From NCBI GenBank assembly GCA_045128275.1, contig JBGVRH010000033.1, positions 1 through 16,006 of the forward strand: a DNA stretch of 16,006 nucleotides. Direction: 5' to 3'. Below the pieces are notes generated by a model. The model was not told the DNA's origin and did no database searches. It worked only from the letters and a program-made list of their open reading frames with translations. Position numbers and translations under genes: made by a program. Each line of letters opens with the position of its first letter. The stretch's first letter is position 1. This document shows, piece after piece, positions 13,367 to 16,006 of this stretch. Origin of the DNA: CAMEON01 sp045128275. Lineage in GTDB: Bacteria > Bacillota > Clostridia > Oscillospirales > CAG-272.

Positions 13367-14605
13367 TTACTTACCGAGTCCCACGTACCCGGTCTCTTCA
13401 ATAATATACTGCCCCTCCTCGGACAGGATCCAATCCAGCAGCTTTTTCACGTTGGGGTTATCGTTCCCCGCCCAGGTCACGGCGTACACGGGAGCCACCA
13501 CGGGGTAGGTGTCGTTCTTGATGTTCTCCACCGTGGGCGCCACGCCGTTGATGGCGATCATCTTGATGTCGGGATTCTGGATGATCCCCTCCACGTAGAA
13601 GCGGAAGGAAAAGCCGATGGAGCCCGAGCGGCTCTCATAATCCGCGACCTCCTCGATGATGCCGCCCATGAAGCCCGAGACCTGGCTGGTGGGGGGATCC
13701 ATCAGCGGGGTATCCCCCATGAAGCGGAGGAGCATACTCTGACTGCCGCTTCCCTCGTTGCGCTGGAAGGCCATGATGGGCTCGTTGTTCCCCCCGACCT
13801 CCTTCCAGTTGGTGATCTCCCCCGCATAGATCCCGCGGATCTGCTCGGCGGTCAGGCTGTTTATGGGGTTATCCTTGTGGACGAAGAACACGAAGGCCTC
13901 GGAGCCGATTTGGGTGAACTCAAAGGTAGTGCCGCACTCCTCTGCGTAGGCCAGTTGCTCTTTTGAGGGATACGCGCCGAAGAAAATATCGGTCTTGCGC
14001 TCGGCCAGCTTCTCGTAGCCGCCGACCGTGTTGTTGTACTCGAACACCCCGTCGTACAGCTCGGTGGAGCGGGGGTAGGTGGCGTGGACGAAGGCGGAGT
14101 AGACGGGAAAAGCCGCCGTCGCGCCGTCGATGATGGGGAGATCGTCCCCCCTCTTCATCTTGAAGGATGCGTCCTTCATCTTGACAATCTTGGAGGGCCA
14201 CTTGAAGGGGAGGTATTCTTGGGTATTGATGTTGGGGGTCACATTGATGACGGTGTGATCCTGTTGCGTATCCACCAACGCAGTCCCAACCGCGATCACA
14301 AGGAACAGAGCCACATACCCGGCCAGTATCCCGACGGCTGCCTTGCGTAGCTTTTTCAGCCAGACTATACCCAAAAGGAGCGGGACAGGCAGGAGAAAAA
14401 AGCTCATAAAGGTGAAAAAGCCCACGGGATCGTACTCCTCCTGGGTGACTACGCCCAGGAAGACCAGAAAAACACCCACGAAAGCGATCGGAACGGTCAA
14501 TATGATCTTCACGGTGCGGGAAAACTTGTCATCGTTCATGCGGGTCTTGCAGGAATTGTAAAAAGACCAGCATTTCAGAACGAGGCGGGATCTCAGAGAG
14601 GACAT
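13367..14605 (-). CDS. Membrane-anchored PstS-like substrate-binding protein
   Basis: The protein has 412 aa. The C-terminal domain (about 155-412) is a PstS-like periplasmic-binding fold: DGATAAFPVYSAF (160-172) resembles the phosphate-loop start, LTAEQIRGIYAGEITNWKEV (251-270) is the typical ItnW region, RNEGSGSQSML (282-292) the GSG anion-binding motif, and PVYAVTWAGN...GYVGL (372-410) the PstS-like end. Instead of a lipoprotein signal there are three TM segments (about 31-53, 61-83, 89-111) with a Lys/Arg-rich loop between the last two, so the binding domain should face outside. Start by the AAAGGAG before the ATG at 14605. No pstC, pstA, pstB or phoU lies beside it, so it may sense or scavenge an anion rather than feed an adjacent transporter. 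The ligand is not known; phosphate is inferred from the fold. Confidence 0.83.
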   Translation of the reverse strand: MSSLRSRLVLKCWSFYNSCKTRMNDDKFSRTVKIILTVPIAFVGVFLVFLGVVTQEEYDPVGFFTFMSFFLLPVPLLLGIVWLKKLRKAAVGILAGYVALFLVIAVGTALVDTQQDHTVINVTPNINTQEYLPFKWPSKIVKMKDASFKMKRGDDLPIIDGATAAFPVYSAFVHATYPRSTELYDGVFEYNNTVGGYEKLAERKTDIFFGAYPSKEQLAYAEECGTTFEFTQIGSEAFVFFVHKDNPINSLTAEQIRGIYAGEITNWKEVGGNNEPIMAFQRNEGSGSQSMLLRFMGDTPLMDPPTSQVSGFMGGIIEEVADYESRSGSIGFSFRFYVEGIIQNPDIKMIAINGVAPTVENIKNDTYPVVAPVYAVTWAGNDNPNVKKLLDWILSEEGQYIIEETGYVGLGK

Positions 14606-14684
14606 GGGATACTCCTTTCAAAGCGGGATGTTGGAAGCGTCTTCACTCATATAGACGCATTTTTTCGCGGTTGATTACGGAGTA

Positions 14685-14718
14685 TCCGAAACTTTTTCAT
14701 AAAAAACTGAATTTCGGA
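14685..14718. other. Hairpin between the paralogue pair and the PstS-like gene
   Basis: TCCGAAA (14685-14691) pairs with TTTCGGA-type sequence (14712-14717 plus flank), with an inner A-run/T-run pairing (14693-14706 region). There is no T run after the stem on the minus strand, so termination is uncertain. The rest of the 124-nt gap shows only a short GCGTC/GACGC stem and no clear promoter. Confidence 0.3.
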
Positions 14719-14729
14719 ACAGGAGCGCA

Positions 14730-15209
14730 TCATGGGATCCTTTTCTCCACAACCGCGATCCCCGTGTTGGGCAAATAGCCGATCAAATAGCAAGCGTTCT
14801 GTATCAAATGACCACCCAGATCCAATTCCACGATCTCGCCCGTCACCCGATCCTGAATGACGGGGATCTCCACCGTTGTCGGAGGATCGCCTCCGTCATC
14901 CCGAAAGTCATAGCGAAGAACCACTCCCTCGATCACGTGGTATTCCTTATCTTTCAAGAGGCGATGATCGCACATATAGGGCAGCAGGAATCTTTTCACG
15001 CCAATGAGGCTTCCGCACACAAGCAGACTCACCGAGAATACCAGCGCAAGTAACTCATGGGAGGTACGCATTCGGAACAACGGGATCACATCAAAGTGTG
15101 ACAAGAGAAACACGATGAACATCAGGAGCGCGGCGATCGGGATGATGGCAAAGATGCAGAATTCACTCCAAAACTTCGTTTTGAACAGAGCGCGCAGCTT
15201 TTCTTCCAT
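14730..15209 (-). CDS. Two-TM membrane protein of unknown function, paralogue B
   Basis: I do not recognise this family. It has 159 aa. A basic N-terminus MEEKLRALFKTKFW leads to two membrane segments (about 15-38 and 51-72). A C-terminal soluble domain of about 75 residues follows, probably cytoplasmic, with EYHVIEGVVLRYDF, then EIPVIQDRVTGEIVELDL and ending CYLIGYLPNTGIAVVE. The upstream gene encodes a clear paralogue with the same plan. The ATG at 15209 is chosen for GGAAGG about 9 nt upstream and because both proteins then start MEEKL; a longer frame to 15308 would overlap the upstream gene. The start is 4 nt after the upstream stop, so the two are co-transcribed and probably coupled. Confidence 0.8.
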   Translation of the reverse strand: MEEKLRALFKTKFWSEFCIFAIIPIAALLMFIVFLLSHFDVIPLFRMRTSHELLALVFSVSLLVCGSLIGVKRFLLPYMCDHRLLKDKEYHVIEGVVLRYDFRDDGGDPPTTVEIPVIQDRVTGEIVELDLGGHLIQNACYLIGYLPNTGIAVVEKRIP

Positions 15210-15213
15210 TATG

Positions 15214-15696
15214 CTATCCTTCCTTATGACTGAGCTCGACAACCGCTGTTCTTGTGTTGGGCAAATACCCGATCCGATAGCATACGTCCTGTTCCAACTC
15301 TTCATCAATTGAAAAAGTCAGAATTTCTCTTGTCAGAGTGTCGCAAAACAACGGAATGGTGTACATTTGAGATCTGCTCGCGTCCACTCTCTGGTAATCA
15401 TAACGCAGAAACGTCGCTTCGATCACCCGATATTCGTGCTTGCGGAGCAATCGGAGATCCTTCCCATAGGGCAACAGCTTCATAAATGCAGCTGTTATGG
15501 CTCCGATAAGCAAAACAATAGGCGCAAACAACCAAAGCAACTCCTTCCCATTCTTCATGCCAACAGCTTCATTCTCACTTGGATACTCCGAAAGGGAGTA
15601 AGCAAACCAAAGCAGGCATATGACGGCGAGGATCATCGTGCAGGTCAGTATGAGTCGGCAATTACTTTTCAATTTTTGAAATAGCTTTTCTTCCAT
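15214..15696 (-). CDS. Two-TM membrane protein of unknown function, paralogue A
   Basis: Unrecognised family, 160 aa. It shares its plan with the next gene: MEEKL start, two membrane segments (about 14-34 and 52-72), then a soluble domain with LLPYGKDLRLL, EYRVIEATFLRYDY and CYRIGYLPNTRTAVVE. The shared blocks are spread over the last 90 residues, while the membrane segments are diverged. The ATG at 15696 follows AAAAGGAG by about 8 nt. A consensus promoter lies about 30 nt upstream (15725-15753), giving a leader of roughly 20 nt. It lies just downstream of the rRNA operon terminator. The C-terminal part may be a small beta-rich domain, judged from alternating hydrophobic strands; no function is assigned. 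Confidence 0.8.
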   Translation of the reverse strand: MEEKLFQKLKSNCRLILTCTMILAVICLLWFAYSLSEYPSENEAVGMKNGKELLWLFAPIVLLIGAITAAFMKLLPYGKDLRLLRKHEYRVIEATFLRYDYQRVDASRSQMYTIPLFCDTLTREILTFSIDEELEQDVCYRIGYLPNTRTAVVELSHKEG

Positions 15697-15724
15697 GATC
15701 TCACTCCTTTTCGTATCTGTCTTC

Positions 15725-15753
15725 ATTATAGCATATCGAGGAAAATCTGTCAA
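15725..15753 (-). promoter_or_regulatory. Consensus sigma-A promoter for the paralogue pair
   Basis: On the minus strand TTGACA (15748-15753) and TATAAT (15725-15730) are separated by 17 nt: a full match to both boxes and to the optimal spacing. The -35 box starts directly after the T-rich tail of the rRNA terminator. Confidence 0.92.
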
Positions 15754-15786
15754 GAAAAAGAAAAAAGACCCTTCCGAAGAAGCGTC
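15754..15786 (-). terminator. Intrinsic terminator of the rRNA operon
   Basis: An 8-bp stem with one mismatch (15779-15786 with 15767-15774), capped by a C(UUCG)G tetraloop on the minus strand, is followed by TTTTTTCTTTTTC (15754-15766). It lies about 83 nt after the 23S 3' end. Confidence 0.9.
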
Positions 15787-15823
15787 TCGTCTCTTTTTTT
15801 ACCTTTGCAACCGAAAGAAGAAA

Positions 15824-15840
15824 TCTTTTCGTAGAAAAGA
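15824..15840 (-). other. Hairpin just downstream of the 23S rRNA
   Basis: TCTTTTC/GAAAAGA form a perfect 7-bp stem with a 3-nt loop, followed on the minus strand by TTTCTTCTTTC. It could be a processing stem or a first, weaker terminator. Confidence 0.4.
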
Positions 15841-15868
15841 AACTCAAACATTGTAAATGAACCGTAAA

Positions 15869-16006
15869 GAGGTTCAAGCCCTCGGAAATTAGTATCGGTC
15901 AGCTGAATGCATTACTGCACTTACACCTCCGACCTATCAAGCTCGTAGTCTACGAGCAACCTTACTCATTTAAAATGATGGGATATCTCATCTTGAAGCA
16001 CGTTTC
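15869..16006 (-). rRNA. 23S ribosomal RNA, 3' end (partial)
   Basis: The minus strand matches the conserved 3' end of 23S rRNA: GTTGATAGG-like (here CTTGATAGGTCGGAGGTGTA), a GCAGTAATGCATTCAGCTGA-type segment, ACCGATACTAAT and the terminal GAGGGCTTGAACC. The gene continues past the right edge. The 3' end is set near 15869 by comparison with the E. coli end and may be off by a few bases. No 5S rRNA or tRNA follows before the terminator. Confidence 0.95.

Noticed and set aside
14637..14664. Plus-strand terminator (GCGTC/GACGC stem followed by a T run)
   Set aside because: The stem is only 5 bp with a 12-nt loop and no plus-strand gene lies upstream.

Overview
The window reads as chromosomal DNA of a GC-rich, spore-forming member of the Clostridia (Bacillota), tentatively an Oscillospirales/Ruminococcaceae-like lineage. 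The reasons are a dcw cluster in Gram-positive order, a GerA/SpoVAF-type spore germination protein, strong AAAGGAGG-type ribosome binding sites, and non-coding repeats of a style I associate with such genomes. Every supported gene lies on the minus strand, so the window is read biologically from right to left.

At the right edge (15869-16006) is the 3' end of a 23S rRNA gene. It is followed by a hairpin and an intrinsic terminator, with no 5S rRNA or tRNA in between. A full-consensus promoter (TTGACA-N17-TATAAT) abuts the terminator's T tract. It drives two tandem paralogous two-TM membrane proteins of unknown function (15214-15696 and 14730-15209). Next come a membrane-anchored PstS-like substrate-binding protein (13367-14605) with its own terminator, and an orphan SpoVAF/GerA-family protein (11772-13268) ending in a long terminator.

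The rest is the division and cell wall (dcw) cluster: mraZ, rsmH, an FtsL-like protein, a class B PBP (FtsI/PbpB/SpoVD type), murE, murF, mraY and ftsW. It starts at a clear sigma-A promoter (11426-11454). Three GTGGWG repeats spaced 10 bp apart lie just downstream and look like the MraZ operator. MurE and MurF complete the UDP-MurNAc-pentapeptide, MraY makes lipid I, and FtsW with the PBP polymerises and cross-links septal peptidoglycan. FtsL-like would scaffold that pair, and RsmH methylates 16S rRNA. murD is absent from its usual place between mraY and ftsW.

The cluster is interrupted by two non-coding gaps. The 436-nt gap between ftsL-like and the PBP gene holds a composite inverted-repeat element. 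A diverged second copy lies downstream of ftsW at 48-186, and its stems differ by compensatory changes. The 260-nt gap between the PBP gene and murE holds a modular array of short TGC...GCA palindromes joined by recurrent linkers, followed by a hairpin that encloses the murE ribosome binding site and start codon. These non-coding structures, the very long cytoplasmic tail of the FtsL-like protein, and the unknown genes next to the rRNA operon are the parts most worth a second look.
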